NCBI RefSeq assembly: GCF_000247995.1
Contig: NZ_BAFE01000030.1
Span: 1-64,000, forward strand
DNA from: Mobilicoccus pelagius NBRC 104925
Lineage (GTDB): Bacteria > Actinomycetota > Actinomycetes > Actinomycetales > Dermatophilaceae
Length of the DNA stretch: 64,000 nt
Reading direction: 5' to 3'
In this document: one piece after another, positions 47,479 to 59,569 of the stretch
Position numbering within the stretch: position 1 is the first letter of the stretch
Layout: every line of letters starts with the position of its first letter
The notes under the pieces: model-generated
What the model was told of the DNA's origin: nothing
Databases searched by the model: none
The model's input: only the letters and a program-made list of their open reading frames with translations
Made by a program: the position numbers and the translations under genes

Positions 47479-47624
47479 CGTGGGCCTCCCTTCGTCTCAC
47501 GCTCGTGGTGGACCGCGGCGGGGAGGGGAACCGGCGTGGCTTCGGCGTATGGCCAGGGTAGACGCGGGTGGCCCGCCGCCGAAGGGCACGTTGTACTCAT
47601 CGACGGCGGGCTCCCGTGGGTGGG

Positions 47625-50219
<2,595 letters not shown>

Positions 50220-50223
<4 letters not shown>

Positions 50224-51638
50224 GAGCGGTGCTCCTTCGTGTCGTGGCCGGGTGCGGTGCGCTCGTCCGACCCGCCTGCGTCGCGCAACCGCTGCACGAC
50301 CTCGGCGAGGGCCTCACGGCCGCCCACGTTGCCCGGGAAGACGACGTACGGCACGCCGAGGACGTCGGCGGGTGCGTCGGTCGCGGTGAACATGCTGATC
50401 TGCCCGGCGTAGAACTGCCCTGCGACCCGCGCCCGGCGGATCTCCAGTCCCGATGCGGCGACCTCGTGGGACGTGATGCCGCCCTTGGCGACGACCCACG
50501 CGGGCCGGGCGCCGCGGATGCCTCGGGCGACGGCCACGACGGCGTCGGACACGCGCCGCGCGATCGCGAGGGACTCCTGCTTGCTGTCGGTCTTGACGAG
50601 GTCACGGCTCGTGTAGACCACGCAGTCGCTGCTCACCAGCGCAGCGCTGATGCCGTCGACGGTCTCGCGGACGTGGTCCGCACGGGTGTCGTCGTCGAGC
50701 AACCGCGGCACCTGCAGTTCGAACTCCGTGAGCGATGCCCCACGGCCGCCCCCACGTTCCTGCAGCACCTCCAGCTGCCTGCTGGTCAGGCCGACGTGCG
50801 AGCCGACGACGACGACCCCGTGGGGCGCACGCTCTCCGCTCGTCCTGATGCCCTCGGGCCCGAGGACGGTGGCGCCCGACTGACCGGCGAGCGACCGCAC
50901 GAAGGACGGGCCGCACCGGGTGACGAACACGCGCCCCTCGGCTTCGAGACGGGCCATGGCCTCCGCGACGACGTCCATGTCGGCGTAGTCGGTGGCGTTC
51001 ACGACGACCCAGGTTCGACCCCGGGCGCCGCGGAGCACCTCGGTCACCCGGTCCACGCCGCCTTCACGGATGTCGGCCAGGCTCACGGAGAGGCACTCCT
51101 CCGCTCGGACCGCGCCGTCGGAACGCTCCTCGAGGAACTCCCGCAGGTTCGATCGGCCGTATCCGAAGGTGGCGTCCTGGGCGAAGTCGGTGTCCTCGAC
51201 GCGGGTCGGCACGCCGTCGACCGTGGCGTAGTGGACGTCGTCCTTCGTGAAGCGTCCGGCCTCGATCATCGCGGGGCAGAACACGAACGCGTCCACCTCG
51301 ATGCCGTGCTCGGCGAGCGCGTCGGCGACGGCGGTCGGTTCGGCGATGACGTGCCCGCGCAGCGTGGAGTCCGAGCGGGAGACGACATGGAGCCCCGCCA
51401 GGGCGCCCCTGTCGGCGAGCAGGTCGACCACGCCACCGACGACGCGCCGGTTGAGGGCCTCCGCGTCGGCCTCGTCGAGGGCGCGGGAGTTGGTGAGGAC
51501 GAAACAGGTACTGCCGGCCTCTGCGAGCACCTGGGCCGGGATGGCAGGGTCGGTGTCGAAGGCCACCTCGACCCCGGCCACGCACTGCGAACCCGTCGGG
51601 TCGTCGTCGAGGACGAGTAGACGTCGCTCGCTCGTCAT
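50220..51638 (-). CDS. otnK: Four-carbon acid sugar kinase (DUF1537/OtnK family)
   Basis: 472 residues. The N-terminal sugar-acid binding domain has LLVLDDDPTGSQCVAGVEVAF, VLTNSRAL and SRSDSTLRGH. The C-terminal nucleotide-binding domain has VVVGSHVGLTSRQLEVL, WVVAKGGITSHEVAASGL and PYVVFPGNVGG. The family phosphorylates 3-oxo-tetronate and relatives. It is coupled by ATGA overlaps to both gntP and ltnD, so the three form one operon. Confidence 0.88.
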
Positions 51639-53020
51639 GCCGCCACCCCCAGCACGAGCCATAGGAGGGAGGCGACCACGAGGCCCACGACCGACATCAC
51701 GGTCGTCACCAGGGAGTACGACTTCAACGCGTCGACCGTCGAGACCTGGTAGTAGCGGCTCCACACCCAGAACAGGGAGTCGTTGACGTGACTGAACGCC
51801 ATCGAGCCCGCACCGACCGTGACGGTGAGCAGCGCGATCTGCGCGGGGTTGAGGCCGAGGGTGGCGATCATGGGTGCGACCAGCGGCGCGGTCGTCAGCG
51901 CCGCGACGGTGGCGGAGCCCTGGGCGGCGCGGATGAACGCCGCCAACAGCCAGGCCAGGAGGAGCACCGGAAGCCCGGTCGAGATGAGCAGGTCGGCGAC
52001 GGCCTTGGCGACGCCGGTCTCGCGGAGGACGGCACCGAAGGTTCCACCCGCACCGGTGATGAGGATGACGGCGGCGGTGGCGGGAAGTGCCGAGGAGACG
52101 ACGTCCTCCACCCGCTTCGCGTTCCAGCCGCGCGCGAAGCCGAGGGTGACGATCGCGAAGACCACGCCGATGAACAAGGCCATCGGGGAGTCGCCGACGA
52201 ACCCGAGGAACGACCGCACGCCGTTGCCCTTCGGCAGGGTCAGCGCCGAGACGGTGCCGCCCATGATGAGCAGCAGCGGCAGGACGATCGCGGCGAGGAC
52301 GAGGGCCACCGACGGTTCCTTGCCGGTGTCCCTGAGTTCGTCGTGATCCGAGCTGGTCGTGCCCGCCGGGGCCGAGCCGAGCCCGGGGACCGGCGAGAAC
52401 ACGCGCTTCGCCACCACACCGGAGAGCACCTGCCCGACGAGCCACATGACGAGGGCGGGGACGAGACCGATGAGCAGGACGAGACCGACATCCGCACCGA
52501 TCATCTCCGAGGCGCCGACGATGCCGGGGTGGGGCGGCAGCACGACGTGCACGGTGAGGAGCGCGGCCACGGTCGGCAACGCGTAGGCGAGCATGTTGAC
52601 CTTGGAGCCGGGCATGCGGCGGGCCACGGCCAGGACGATGGGCACGAGGACGATCGTCGCGACGTCGACGAACACGGGGATGCCGAAGAGGAACGACGCC
52701 GCGCCCAGAGCCCACGGGGCGCGCTTCTCGCCGAAGGCGTCGCCGAGCTTGCGGGCCAGGACCTCGGCTCCGCCGGAGACCTCGACGATGCGCCCGAGCA
52801 TCGCCCCCAGGGTGACGATGAGCGCGACTCCACCGAGCGTCGCACCCATGCCGTCCTTGAGCAGGGGGACGATCTCGTCGAGCGGGATGCCCGCGACCAG
52901 GGCGAGCGCGGTGGCGACGAACAGCAACGCGAGGAACGGGTGCGTCCTGCCCTTGATGATGAGTCCGAGGATCACCAGGACGGAGGCGAGTCCGAGAAGG
53001 ACGAGAACGGTGGGGGTCAT
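51635..53020 (-). CDS. GntP-family gluconate/sugar-acid permease
   Basis: 461 residues with 12-14 membrane helices. The family pattern IIKGRTHPFLALLFVA at the start, FGIPVFVDVATIVLVPI, LPPHPGIVGASE and GSATVAALTTAPLVAPM are seen. It imports gluconate-like acids with protons; the partner genes point to threonate or erythronate. A GAGGA ribosome site precedes the ATG. First gene of the minus-strand catabolic operon. Confidence 0.9.
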   Translation of the reverse strand: MTPTVLVLLGLASVLVILGLIIKGRTHPFLALLFVATALALVAGIPLDEIVPLLKDGMGATLGGVALIVTLGAMLGRIVEVSGGAEVLARKLGDAFGEKRAPWALGAASFLFGIPVFVDVATIVLVPIVLAVARRMPGSKVNMLAYALPTVAALLTVHVVLPPHPGIVGASEMIGADVGLVLLIGLVPALVMWLVGQVLSGVVAKRVFSPVPGLGSAPAGTTSSDHDELRDTGKEPSVALVLAAIVLPLLLIMGGTVSALTLPKGNGVRSFLGFVGDSPMALFIGVVFAIVTLGFARGWNAKRVEDVVSSALPATAAVILITGAGGTFGAVLRETGVAKAVADLLISTGLPVLLLAWLLAAFIRAAQGSATVAALTTAPLVAPMIATLGLNPAQIALLTVTVGAGSMAFSHVNDSLFWVWSRYYQVSTVDALKSYSLVTTVMSVVGLVVASLLWLVLGVAA

Positions 53021-53276
53021 ACGGATCCTCGTTGATCGTGTGTGACGCGGCAGACGGGTGGGTGGCCCCGCCAGGGACGTTCCCCGGGGCGGATGTCCGC
53101 CAATCTAGTGGGGTGGGGTGCCCCTCGGACGGTTGTCGACACGATGCGGCCGATCCCCCGCGTGTCTCGTCCTGCCGAAACCGCACCCGCCCGCTCCGAC
53201 GTGGGTTTCAATCGGTTCCACCGGCCGACCCGGCCGTCTCGCCAGGCCCCCTCACCCCCCGATGGAGGAGTCACCG
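53021..53276. promoter_or_regulatory. Divergent control region of the sugar-acid genes
   Basis: 256 bases between the gntP-otnK-ltnD operon (minus) and denD (plus). TAGATT at 53107-53102 is a plausible minus-strand -10. TTGTCGACA at 53133-53141 contains an 8-bp palindrome, resembling the short sites of GntR-type regulators, but no regulator gene lies nearby. A GGAGGAG ribosome site is at 53264-53270 before denD. Function is inference only. Confidence 0.35.
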
Positions 53277-54251
53277 ATGCACATCGTCGTCACCGGAGGT
53301 GCCGGGTTTCTCGGCACCCTGCTCACCCGGCGTCTGCTCGACCTCGCGGACGCGGGGGACGTGGACCTCCAGCGCATCACGTCGCTCGACCTCGCCCCCA
53401 GCCGTGTCGAGGACGCGCGCGTCGCCTCGGTGGTGGGGGCGATCACCGACCCGACGATCGTCGCGGAGGCCCTCGGCGACGGCGTGGGCGCGGTCTATCA
53501 CCTCGCGGCGGAGCTGTCCGGCGGTTCGGAGGCGGACTTCGACGCCGCGATGAGCGTCAACGTCGACGGCACCCGAACGCTGTTGGAGGCCGCGCGGCGG
53601 GCCGGATCCCAGGGGCGACCGGTGCGGTTCGTCTTCACCTCCAGCCTCGCCGTCTTCGGCGGGCAGATGCCCGACGTGGTGCCGAGTCACTGGGCCACGC
53701 AGCCCGATTCGACGTACGGCGCCACCAAGGCGATCGGCGAGATCCTCGTCAACGAGTACACGCGCAAGGGCTACGTCGACGGTCTCGTGTGCCGTCTTCC
53801 GACGATCTCGGTGCGCCCCGGCCTGCCCAACTCGGCGGCGTCGAGTTTCGCGAGCGGAATCATCCGCGAGCCGCTGTCCGGGGTGGCCTCCCAGGTGCCG
53901 GTGCCCCACGACACGCGCATGTGGCTGTCCTCGCCGCGCACGGTCGTGACCAACCTCGCGCACGCGCTCACCCTGGACTCCGCGTCGCTTCCCCGTTGGC
54001 GGGTGCTCGATCTGCCGGGCATCACCGTGACCGTCGGCGAGATGCTCGACTCACTGGAGCGCGTCGGCGGCGCGGAGGCTCGAGCGCTGGTGACCGACGC
54101 GCCGGACGACCGGGTCGCCGCCATCGTCACGAGCTGGCCGGGCGCGTTCGACGTCACGACGGCCACGGCTCTCGGGTTCGCCCAGGACACGTCCTTCGAC
54201 GACGCCGTGGCCCAGTACCGCGACGACGTCGCGCTGCCCCCCGCACGCTGA
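53277..54251 (+). CDS. denD: D-erythronate dehydrogenase-like extended SDR
   Basis: 324 residues from the ATG at 53277, with GGAGGAG six bases ahead. NAD motif GGAGFLG (8-14), catalytic Y147 and K151 in YGATKAIGE. The segment CRLPTISVRPGLPNSAASSFASGIIREPL (recognised through SVRPGLPN and SGIIREPL) is characteristic of the DenD group found with OtnK kinases. It likely oxidises D-erythronate to 2-oxo-tetronate for the same kinase pathway. No OtnC aldolase or OtnI isomerase gene is in the window. Confidence 0.82.
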   Translation: MHIVVTGGAGFLGTLLTRRLLDLADAGDVDLQRITSLDLAPSRVEDARVASVVGAITDPTIVAEALGDGVGAVYHLAAELSGGSEADFDAAMSVNVDGTRTLLEAARRAGSQGRPVRFVFTSSLAVFGGQMPDVVPSHWATQPDSTYGATKAIGEILVNEYTRKGYVDGLVCRLPTISVRPGLPNSAASSFASGIIREPLSGVASQVPVPHDTRMWLSSPRTVVTNLAHALTLDSASLPRWRVLDLPGITVTVGEMLDSLERVGGAEARALVTDAPDDRVAAIVTSWPGAFDVTTATALGFAQDTSFDDAVAQYRDDVALPPAR

Positions 54252-54276
54252 CGGCCGCCCGTACGTCACCCGCGGC

Positions 54277-54320
54277 GGTGAGGGCGTGGATCGCGGGCGG
54301 TGAGGGCGTGGATCGCGGGC
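54277..54320 (+). repeat. Perfect 22-bp tandem duplication
   Basis: The unit GGTGAGGGCGTGGATCGCGGGC occurs at 54277-54298 and again at 54299-54320, with no mismatch, 25 bases after the denD stop. Unit quoted in two parts: GGTGAGGGCGT and GGATCGCGGGC. It lies in non-coding sequence at the right edge of the sugar-acid block. Confidence 0.8.
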
Positions 54321-54340
54321 GGAGTGTTCTCGTTCGGACA

Positions 54341-54382
54341 TGCGTCAGGGGTAGGGCCCTGGTGGGCCCTACCCCTGATGCG
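54341..54382. terminator. Very stable bidirectional terminator
   Basis: A perfect 15-bp stem (54345-54359 with 54364-54378), extended by four more pairs including wobbles, closes the loop TGGT. It lies between the converging denD and rpmA stops and marks the right border of the sugar-acid block. Confidence 0.85.
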
Positions 54383-54402
54383 TGTGTCGTGTGTCTCCTG
54401 GG

Positions 54403-54663
54403 TCAGGCGGTCTCGACGAGGTCGATGTTCACGGTCTTGCGGCCGCGCTTGGCGCCGAACCGGACCTCACCGGCGGCCAGGGCGAACAGCGTGTCGTCCT
54501 TGCCACGGCCGACGTTGTCGCCGGGGTGGAAGTGGGTGCCGCGCTGGCGGACGATGATCTCGCCCGCGTTGACGAGCTGACCACCGAAGCGCTTGACGCC
54601 GAGGAATTGCGGGTTGGAATCGCGCCCGTTCTTGGAGCTGGACGCACCCTTCTTGTGTGCCAT
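54403..54663 (-). CDS. rpmA: 50S ribosomal protein bL27
   Basis: 86 residues, normal length. [19 protein letters not shown] begins directly with the functional N-terminal peptide that reaches the peptidyl-transferase centre, without the Firmicutes-type cleaved leader. [27 protein letters not shown] is the conserved core (partly quoted as [10 protein letters not shown]). It follows rplU by 32 bases. The usual next gene, obg, is displaced by 5 kb. Confidence 0.98.
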   Translation of the reverse strand: MAHKKGASSSKNGRDSNPQFLGVKRFGGQLVNAGEIIVRQRGTHFHPGDNVGRGKDDTLFALAAGEVRFGAKRGRKTVNIDLVETA

Positions 54664-54695
54664 GTCGCGTTCTGCCTCTCGCTACGAGCGACGCC

Positions 54696-55004
54696 TCAGG
54701 CGTCGATCCCCGTGATCTTGATCTGCGTCGAGTGCTGACGGTGACCCTGACGCTTCTTGTACCCGGTCTTGTTCTTGTACTTCTGGATCGTGATCTTCGG
54801 GCCCTTGGTGGGCTTCACGATCTCGGCGGAGACCTTGACCTTCGCGAGAGCGGAGGCGTCGGTCGTCACCTTCTCGCCGTCGACGAGGAGGATCGGGGCG
54901 AGCTCGAGGCTGTCGCCGGGGTTGCCCTTCACCTTGTCGATGATGAGGACGTCGCCGACGGACACCTTCTCCTGACGGCCGCCTGCACGGACGATCGCAT
55001 ACAC
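54696..55004 (-). CDS. rplU: 50S ribosomal protein bL21
   Basis: 102 residues from a GTG at 55004 with an AGGAG ribosome site. [18 protein letters not shown] is the typical start, and [15 protein letters not shown] the rRNA-binding tail. It binds 23S rRNA in the 50S subunit. It is preceded by a structured leader and probable promoter, see the separate entry. Confidence 0.98.
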   Translation of the reverse strand: MYAIVRAGGRQEKVSVGDVLIIDKVKGNPGDSLELAPILLVDGEKVTTDASALAKVKVSAEIVKPTKGPKITIQKYKNKTGYKKRQGHRQHSTQIKITGIDA

Positions 55005-55159
55005 GTGGATGACTCCTGTTGGTCGAACGAAGCACCTCTGAAGAACCGGCCCGTCGAGACGGGACCACCACGCCGCAGGCGGCGGAGGACACGCGAATCA
55101 CGGATCTCGGTGGGCGCACCGACTCTCCAGGGTAGGCGACGCCCCTCCCCCGCTCCAAA
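55005..55159 (-). promoter_or_regulatory. Probable rplU promoter and structured 5' leader
   Basis: TTGGAG (55158-55153), an 18-base spacer and TACCCT (55134-55129) form a likely promoter. The leader of about 118 bases contains two hairpins: CGCCG/CGGCG (55071-55084) and CCCGTC/GACGGG (55050-55063, tight loop). Leaders of L21 operons are autoregulated in some bacteria; whether this one is cannot be told from sequence alone. Confidence 0.4.
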
Positions 55160-55167
55160 CCCGCCGG

Positions 55168-55743
55168 TCACCTCCGGGGACGCCGCACCTCCCCCTCGGA
55201 CGCACGACGAGCTCCCGCCACCCGGACGAGGGAGGCGAGGACGGCCGTGACGACGACGGCGCCGGGGACGGCGACGACCCACGAACGGCCACCCGAGACC
55301 GACGCCGCGACGAGGCACCCCACCCCGATCCAGGCGAACATGCCGCACACGACGGCGGTGTCCGCGGCGACGTGCAGGCCCCGCCGGTGACGCCACGTGA
55401 CGGCAGCCGACCACAGGCCGCACACGACCGCCATCTCTGCGGGGAACAGCAGAGCCGTCTCACGGGACCCCCACCCGTCGACACCTCCCGCGCCCCAGTG
55501 GGTGGGGAACGCCCCCGCACCCGACCGCCACCCGGCGGCGAGGGCCACCGCCGCCATCGCACCGAGGACCGGCCAGCCGTACAGCAGCGCCTGCGCCCAG
55601 CCGGGCGCCGCGTCCCACGCGTTGCGTGGGTCGGTGGTCTCGGGCCGCAGCGACCCCCGCTGCCGGATGCGCAACCCCAGCGCGGCCGCCGAGATCACCC
55701 CGACGAGCCCGTTCAGTGCCCAGAACTCCTCCACCGCACTCAC
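55168..55743 (-). CDS. Small membrane protein with DUF1648-like segment
   Basis: 191 residues from a GTG at 55743 with GGAGAG ahead. Five or six membrane helices are predicted. The segment FPTHWGAGGVDGWGSRETALLFP resembles the DUF1648 motif of SdpI-like proteins (pattern FPxHWxxxGxxD). The N-terminus MSAVEEFWALNGLVG is conserved-looking. Role unknown; SdpI relatives give immunity or signal toxin presence, but the match here is short. It lies between the rne hairpin and rplU. Confidence 0.62.
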   Translation of the reverse strand: MSAVEEFWALNGLVGVISAAALGLRIRQRGSLRPETTDPRNAWDAAPGWAQALLYGWPVLGAMAAVALAAGWRSGAGAFPTHWGAGGVDGWGSRETALLFPAEMAVVCGLWSAAVTWRHRRGLHVAADTAVVCGMFAWIGVGCLVAASVSGGRSWVVAVPGAVVVTAVLASLVRVAGARRASEGEVRRPRR

Positions 55744-55826
55744 CTCTCTCCCATCCTCCCCGCGCGCGAGGCGATCCGGTGGGATCCGCCGCCGCCATCC
55801 CCTCCGCGAGAGGAGCGGGGAACGAC

Positions 55827-55870
55827 GCGAGGCGGGGACGAATCCCTCGAAGGATCCGTCCCCGCCTCGC
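55827..55870 (-). terminator. Terminator after rne
   Basis: A perfect 14-bp stem (55827-55840 with 55857-55870) continues after one mismatch into ATCC/GGAT around the loop CTCGAA. It lies 25 bases after the rne stop in the direction of transcription. Confidence 0.75.
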
Positions 55871-55895
55871 GCTCAGGCGTCGTGACGCCGGAGGG

Positions 55896-58800
55896 TCACT
55901 CCCCCTCGACGGGACGCGGCGGACCGGCCGGGGCGCCCGCGGCGCGGCGGACCGCACGGCGACGCGTCGGGGCCGGAGCCTCCGCGGCCGGCGACTCCGC
56001 CGCAGGCGTCTCCGACGACGGCGCGGCGGCCGCCGCGGGGATCGTCTTCGGTGCGGACGCGGCGAGGGCCTCGGTGGCCTTGGCGGCCTCCTCCGCGGTG
56101 AACACCGCCGGTGCCGCACCCGAGGGGGCGGCCGTCGGCGCGCTCGCTGCACGGCGGGCGCCACGGCGACGTTTCGGCGCGGGCGTCTCCGTCGCGGACA
56201 CGGCGGCAGCGGTCTCGGCCGGGGACTCGCCGCCGGCCGCGGCTTCGTCGCCCGAGTGGCCGGTCCCGTCGGAGGCGTCGGTGTCCCGATCCTCCACCGG
56301 GGCGGTCCGTGCCATGCCGGACGCCTTGCCGGTGACCTTGCCCGTCACCGCGCCGCTCACACGGCCGGTGACGTCGGTGGAGGCATCGTCGCCCGACGTG
56401 CCCGGTTCGACGACGGGCGCGGCTGGTGCGGTGCTCGGGGAGGACGCGCGACGCGAACCCCGCGAACGACGACCGGTGGGAGCGTTCCCCGTGGGCTCGG
56501 AGCCGGAACGGACCTCGTCCGACGTCGGCACGGAGGCCTCGGTCGTCTCGGCGCCCTCGAGGTGCTCGGCGACGATCGCCTCGACGGCGGCCGTCTCCAT
56601 CGGCGCGTCACCGTCGAGCGCCTCGGAGCCACCCTCCTCGTGCGACTGCACGGCGGCGGCGTACGCGACGGCGGCGATCTGCGCCGGAGTCGGGCCCGAC
56701 ATCGACGCCTGCGACGAGGAGTTCCCGGAGGAGTTCGACGACGAGGAGGACGACGAGGACGAGGAGTGGTCGCGGGAGTGACCGCCGGAGCCCTTGCCCT
56801 CGCGGCGGCCCCGGCCACCACGGCCGCGACCACGGTCGTCGCCGCGCCCGGAGTCCCCGGACTTCTCGAGCGGCTCGGTGCTCACGAGGATGCCGCGACC
56901 GTGGCAGTGCTCGCACTCCTCGGAGAACACCTCGATGAGCCCGGCACCCACGCGCTTACGCGTCATCTGGACGAGGCCGAGCGAAGTGACCTCGGCGACC
57001 TGGTGCTTCGTGCGGTCGCGCCCGAGGCACTCGACGAGACGACGCACGACGAGCTCACGGTTGGCCTCGAGCACCATGTCGATGAAGTCGACGACGACGA
57101 TGCCGCCGATGTCGCGCAGCCGCAGCTGTCGGACGATCTCCTCGGCCGCCTCGATGTTGTTCTTCGTCACCGTCTCCTCGAGGTTGCCCCCGGAGCCGGT
57201 GAACTTGCCGGTGTTGACGTCGATGACCGTCATGGCCTCGGTGCGGTCGATGACGAGCGACCCGCCGGAGGGCAGCCAGACCTTGCGGTCCATCGCCTTG
57301 GCGATCTGCTCGTCGACGCGGTACTCGGCGAACACGTCCTTCTCGCCCGTCCACCGCTCGAGGCGGTCGGCGAGATCGGGCGCGACGGACTCGACGTAGT
57401 CGCTGATCGACTCCCACGCGACCTCGCCGGAGACGACGAGCTTGGTGAAGTCCTCGTTGAACACGTCGCGCACGACGCGGGTGGTGAGGTCGGCCTCCCC
57501 GTGCAGGAGTACGGGCGCGTTGCCGGTCTTCGCCTTCTTCTGGATCTTCTCCCACGCCCGCTGGAGGCGTTCGACGTCGGCGGTGAGCTCGGCCTCGCTC
57601 GCACCCTCCGCGGCGGTGCGCACGATGACGCCCGCGTCGTCGGGGACGATCTGCTTGAGGATCTTCTTGAGGCGCGCACGCTCGGTGTCGGGCAGCTTGC
57701 GGCTGATGCCCGTCATCGACCCGTCCGGCACGTACACGAGGTAACGGCCCGGCAGGGAGACCTGCGACGTGAGCCGGGCGCCCTTGTGCCCGATGGGGTC
57801 CTTCGTCACCTGCACGAGGACGGACTGCCCGTTGGAGAGGGCGTTCTCGATGCGGCGCGCCTTGTGCTGCTCGAGCCCGGCTGCGTCCCAGTTGACCTCG
57901 CCGGCGTAGAGCACGGCGTTGCGGCCACGACCGATGTCGACGAACGCGGCCTCCATGCTCGGGAGGACGTTCTGCACACGGCCGAGGTAGACGTTGCCGG
58001 CCATCGACGCGCCGGGCTCGCCCGCCGCGCCCTGGGCGGAACGCCCACCGGAGATGTAGTGCTCGACGAGGATGCCGTCCTCGAGGACGCCGATCTGGGT
58101 GTGGTGACCGCGCTCGCGGACGACCATGACCCGTTCGACGGCCTCGCGGCGGGCGAGGAACTCGGCCTCGGTGATGATCGTGCGCCGGCGCCCGGCCTCA
58201 CGGCCCTCGCGGCGACGCTGGCGCTTCGCCTCCAGGCGGGTCGACCCCTTGATGCCGGTCGCGGCCCCCCGCGGCTCCCGGACCCGGGTCACGGTGCCCG
58301 GCGGGTCGTCGGAGTCGCCCCCCGACCCGCTGCGGCGGCGGCGGCGGCGACGGCGGCCGGTGGGTTCACCCTCTCCCTGATCGCCGGAGTCGGAACGGCC
58401 GGGCGAGGACGACCCCTTGTCGTCGTCGTCCGAATCGTCACCGGAGTCGTCGGAGTCGCCCCGACCGTCGGAGCCCTCACCGGAGTCATCCCCACCACGG
58501 GAGGAGCGGCGGCGGCCACGACCACCGCGGCGACGGCGGCGCCGCCCACCCTCGGAGTCGTCGTCCCGGTAGTCGGTCGAATCGTCGGAGTCGCCCGAGT
58601 CGTCGTCGGAGTCGTCCGAGTCGTCACGGCCCTGATCGTCGGAGTCGTCACCACGACCCCCGTCGTTCGGACGATCTCCGCCACGGTTGCGACGGTGGCG
58701 CCCGCGGCGAGACCGCCGCGAGCCGCGCGACCCCTCGTCGTCGTCCGTGTCGTCGGAGTGGTCGTCTCCGTCGTTGTCGTCGGCCTCGGCGTCGTCGGCG

Positions 58801-59447
58801 ACCTCTTCCTCGACGACGTCGGTCTCGTCCTCGTCGTCCTCGTCCTCGTCCTCGTCGTCGAGGCGGTCCTTGAGGACCTCCTCGGGCTCGGGCGCCTGGA
58901 ACAGCAGCCCGAAGCTCGGCACGACCGGCCGGACCTCACCCGTCTCGTGCCCGCGGGCACGGGCGGCGCGCACGACCGGGTCCGCCATCGGATCAGTGAG
59001 GGGGTCCCCGCCGTCGTAGGCGTCGGAGGGCCCGTCGTCGACGAGACCCGTGGACTCGGGGGCGGCGGGGGTGAACGCGTCGTCGGACGGGGCGGACACC
59101 GGGGCGCTGACGACCTCGGCGGCGGGAGAGGTGGCGCCGTCCACGACGGGCTCGTCGGGGCGGGCCGACGCAGCCGTGACGGCAGCGCCCTCGGCGTCGC
59201 TCGTCCCGTCGGCCTCGGCCTGCTCGGCGGCGAGCCGCGCGGCGGCCTCCGCCTTCTTGCGGGCACGCGTCGCCGCGGCCTTCTTGGCGGCCGCCTGCCG
59301 CGACTCGAGGCTGCGGGTGGAACGCTTGCGCGGCGCGGGGGCCGCCTCCGCTGTCGCCGCGGCGGGAGCCTCGGCGGCGCCGAGGTCCGTTCCCGGCCCG
59401 ACGGGCTGGGTGGGATCAGGTGTGGTGGTGTCGTCGTTGGAAGCCAT
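55896..59447 (-). CDS. rne: Ribonuclease E/G family endoribonuclease with very large disordered arms
   Basis: 1183 residues from the ATG at 59447. The catalytic core spans about 420-850: S1 domain (GNVYLGRVQNVLPSMEAAFVDIG), the DNase I-like site with acidic residues in VIDVNTGKF (about 740) and VVVDFIDM (about 787), and the zinc-link cysteines in CEHCHGRG (about 844). The N-terminal 410 residues alternate acidic Asp/Ser/Glu blocks with Arg clusters such as [15 protein letters not shown]; the C-terminal 330 have a Ser run, VTGRVSGAVTGKVTGKASG and Ala/Pro tracts. It processes rRNA and decays mRNA. The arms probably bind RNA and partner proteins. Confidence 0.95.
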   Translation of the reverse strand: MASNDDTTTPDPTQPVGPGTDLGAAEAPAAATAEAAPAPRKRSTRSLESRQAAAKKAAATRARKKAEAAARLAAEQAEADGTSDAEGAAVTAASARPDEPVVDGATSPAAEVVSAPVSAPSDDAFTPAAPESTGLVDDGPSDAYDGGDPLTDPMADPVVRAARARGHETGEVRPVVPSFGLLFQAPEPEEVLKDRLDDEDEDEDDEDETDVVEEEVADDAEADDNDGDDHSDDTDDDEGSRGSRRSRRGRHRRNRGGDRPNDGGRGDDSDDQGRDDSDDSDDDSGDSDDSTDYRDDDSEGGRRRRRRGGRGRRRSSRGGDDSGEGSDGRGDSDDSGDDSDDDDKGSSSPGRSDSGDQGEGEPTGRRRRRRRRSGSGGDSDDPPGTVTRVREPRGAATGIKGSTRLEAKRQRRREGREAGRRRTIITEAEFLARREAVERVMVVRERGHHTQIGVLEDGILVEHYISGGRSAQGAAGEPGASMAGNVYLGRVQNVLPSMEAAFVDIGRGRNAVLYAGEVNWDAAGLEQHKARRIENALSNGQSVLVQVTKDPIGHKGARLTSQVSLPGRYLVYVPDGSMTGISRKLPDTERARLKKILKQIVPDDAGVIVRTAAEGASEAELTADVERLQRAWEKIQKKAKTGNAPVLLHGEADLTTRVVRDVFNEDFTKLVVSGEVAWESISDYVESVAPDLADRLERWTGEKDVFAEYRVDEQIAKAMDRKVWLPSGGSLVIDRTEAMTVIDVNTGKFTGSGGNLEETVTKNNIEAAEEIVRQLRLRDIGGIVVVDFIDMVLEANRELVVRRLVECLGRDRTKHQVAEVTSLGLVQMTRKRVGAGLIEVFSEECEHCHGRGILVSTEPLEKSGDSGRGDDRGRGRGGRGRREGKGSGGHSRDHSSSSSSSSSSNSSGNSSSQASMSGPTPAQIAAVAYAAAVQSHEEGGSEALDGDAPMETAAVEAIVAEHLEGAETTEASVPTSDEVRSGSEPTGNAPTGRRSRGSRRASSPSTAPAAPVVEPGTSGDDASTDVTGRVSGAVTGKVTGKASGMARTAPVEDRDTDASDGTGHSGDEAAAGGESPAETAAAVSATETPAPKRRRGARRAASAPTAAPSGAAPAVFTAEEAAKATEALAASAPKTIPAAAAAPSSETPAAESPAAEAPAPTRRRAVRRAAGAPAGPPRPVEGE

Positions 59448-59569
59448 CAGGCGTTCCTTCCGTCAGCCATGCGAGCGGCCGACCACACCGGGCGGGATGC
59501 CCTCCACCGCCGCGTGGTGCGCGGTTCGTGCGTCGTGATGCCGGGTCCGGCACCACGGAAGTCGTGTCG

